From the NCBI GenBank assembly GCA_027317055.1, contig DAHVFK010000135.1:1-8088 (forward strand): a stretch of 8,088 bases of DNA, given 5' to 3'. Positions within the stretch are counted from its first letter, which is position 1; each line of letters opens with the position of its first letter. Of the stretch, positions 6,158 to 8,088 are shown in pieces. The notes under the pieces were generated by a model. The model was not told where the DNA came from, made no database searches, and saw nothing but the letters and a program-made list of their open reading frames with translations. This DNA comes from Betaproteobacteria bacterium (lineage in GTDB: Bacteria > Pseudomonadota > Gammaproteobacteria > Burkholderiales > SG8-39). Both the position numbers and the translations under genes were made by a program.

Positions 6158-7252
6158 TCACAGGATACCGCGCAGCACCTCGTGGGCCAGCGCCATGCTC
6201 GCGGTAAGCCCCGGCGACTCGATGCCGAACAGGTTGACCAGGCCGGGCACGCCGTGCTCGCGCGGGCCCTGGATCACGAAATCCGCCGCCGGCTCGCCGG
6301 GGCCGGAGATCTTGGGCCGGATGCCGGCGTAGCCCGGCGCGAGCGCACCGTCGGGAAGCGCGGGCCAGTAGCGCCGGATCGCGGCGTAGAAGCGCTCGGC
6401 GCGCTTGGGGTCGACCCGGTAGTCGATCGCATCGACCCACTCCACGTCCGGCCCGAAGCGCGCCTGCCCGGCGAGATCGAGCGTGACGTGCACGCCCAGC
6501 CCGCCGGGCTCGGGCACCGGGTACACCAGGCGCGAGAACGGCGCGCGGCGCGCGAGCGAATAGTAGTTGCCCTTGGCGTACAGCTCGCGCGGCACGAGCG
6601 CCTCGGGGAATCCCTCGATCAGCCGCGCCACGCTCGGCGCTCGGATCCCTGCGCTGTTGACCAGGAAGCGGGTGAGAATCGGATCCGCTCCGCTGACGTG
6701 CAATTCGATTCCTTCCTTGCGGACGAAACCCCTTTCAAGGCGGCTCCTGAGCGCGAGCATGGCGCCGTGGTCCTCGGCCTCGCCCAGGTAGGCGAGCATC
6801 AGGGCGTGGCTGTCGATGATTCCGGTCGAGGGCGAGTGCAGCGCGGCGACGCAGCGCAGCTCGGGCTCCCAGGCGAGCGCCTGCTCGCGAGTGACGAAGT
6901 CGACGTCCGGCACGCCGTTGGCATGCGCCCGCGCGCGTATGCGCTCGAGCTCGCCGCGCTGGGCCTCGTCGCCCGCGACGATCAGCTTGCCGCAGCGCCG
7001 GTGCGGCAAGCCGCGCGCGGCGCAGAATTCGTACAGGCGCTGGCGGCCGGCGACGCAGCTGGCAGCCTTGAGCGAGCCCGCGGGATAGTAGATACCGGCG
7101 TGGATCACCTCGGAATTGCGCGAGCTGGTGTGGGTGCCGATCGCGTCCTCGGCTTCCAGGATCACGACTTCCTGCCCCGCGAGCGCCAGCGCGCGCGCCA
7201 CCGCCAGTCCCACCACCCCGGCGCCAATCACCACCGATTCGATCTTGTCCAT
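6158..7252 (-). CDS. FAD-dependent oxidoreductase, L-2-hydroxyglutarate oxidase (LhgO/L2HGDH)-like
   Basis: A flavoprotein of the D-amino-acid-oxidase-like fold that probably oxidises a 2-hydroxy acid or an amine. Counting 364 residues from ATG 7252, the FAD-binding GAGVVG is at 10-15, E33 ends the second strand (VVILEAE), SSRNSEVIHAGIYYP is at 43-57, CGKLIV is at 87-92, GYAGIRPKIS is at 307-316, and GIESPGLTAS is at 343-352. The HAGIYYP, GKLIV and STGIIDSHAL wording is that of the L-2-hydroxyglutarate oxidase family, where HNSGVIHSGIYY is usual; E48 replaces the Gly there. Substrate is therefore uncertain. A longer start at TTG 7279 would add nine residues, but the ATG places the FAD motif at the usual distance from the N-terminus. 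No ribosome binding site is evident. It is the first gene of the three-gene minus-strand operon and diverges from the oxoprolinase gene. Confidence 0.88.
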   Translation of the reverse strand: MDKIESVVIGAGVVGLAVARALALAGQEVVILEAEDAIGTHTSSRNSEVIHAGIYYPAGSLKAASCVAGRQRLYEFCAARGLPHRRCGKLIVAGDEAQRGELERIRARAHANGVPDVDFVTREQALAWEPELRCVAALHSPSTGIIDSHALMLAYLGEAEDHGAMLALRSRLERGFVRKEGIELHVSGADPILTRFLVNSAGIRAPSVARLIEGFPEALVPRELYAKGNYYSLARRAPFSRLVYPVPEPGGLGVHVTLDLAGQARFGPDVEWVDAIDYRVDPKRAERFYAAIRRYWPALPDGALAPGYAGIRPKISGPGEPAADFVIQGPREHGVPGLVNLFGIESPGLTASMALAHEVLRGIL

Positions 7253-7305
7253 GGCACGCGGAATAGAGGCGGGCGCCAATGTATCACGATTAGTATCGCG
7301 TTCTC
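7253..7305. promoter_or_regulatory. Divergent intergenic region, probable shared promoter/operator
   Basis: These 53 bases are the only place from which both the minus-strand operon and the oxoprolinase gene can start. The part at 7278-7305 is AT-richer than its surroundings and holds GTATC twice (7281-7285 and 7293-7297, 12 bases apart, about one helical turn) and a short dyad CGAT-TAGT-ATCG (7287-7298). I cannot assign a good -35 box to either strand; TAGTAT (7291-7296) is a weak -10 candidate for the + strand. The repeats could be a regulator site, but no regulator gene is visible in the window. Confidence 0.4.

Positions 7306-8088
<783 letters not shown>

Noticed and set aside
7253..7279. 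Upstream TTG start for the FAD oxidoreductase
   Set aside because: It would add nine residues before MDKIESVVIGAG, which is already a normal N-terminus for the FAD-binding fold, and has no ribosome binding site.

Overview
This is a GC-rich, densely coded chromosomal window with overlapping genes and almost no non-coding DNA. The style and protein types fit a proteobacterium, probably a betaproteobacterium of the Burkholderiales kind, but the genus cannot be fixed from the sequence. I see no tRNA, rRNA, CRISPR array, insertion sequence or other mobile element. Nothing longer than about 55 bases lacks a gene.

Region 1 (2-3776, + strand) is a branched-chain amino acid (LIV/HAAT-type) ABC transporter operon. 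It holds the C-terminal part of the periplasmic binding protein (N-terminus lies before the window), the two permeases (livH, livM) and the two ATPases (livG, livF). After a 36-base gap behind the binding protein, the four remaining genes overlap each other by 1, 11 and 8 bases. LivG has a degenerate ABC signature and LivM a divergent cytoplasmic coupling motif, so this is a specialised paralogue whose substrate need not be leucine, isoleucine or valine.

Region 2 (3779-7252, - strand) is a three-gene oxidoreductase operon read right to left. It encodes an FAD-dependent oxidoreductase of the L-2-hydroxyglutarate oxidase type, an EthA-like flavin monooxygenase (Baeyer-Villiger type) and a classical short-chain dehydrogenase. 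The last two genes overlap by ATGA and are probably translationally coupled. An alcohol dehydrogenase plus a Baeyer-Villiger enzyme is a sensible pair for alcohol to ketone to ester chemistry, but no ester hydrolase is in view. The operon converges on livF with only two bases between the stop codons.

Region 3 (7306-8088, + strand) is the N-terminal 261 residues of an ATP-dependent 5-oxoprolinase/hydantoinase-type enzyme, cut by the window end. It diverges from region 2 across a 53-base spacer holding an AT-richer pocket with short repeats, the best candidate for a shared control region. A link between transporter, oxidoreductases and oxoprolinase in one catabolic pathway is possible but rests only on adjacency. 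I found no clear sign of a wholly new system. The most unusual points are the asymmetric ATPase pair and an 11-base perfect inverted repeat inside the monooxygenase gene.
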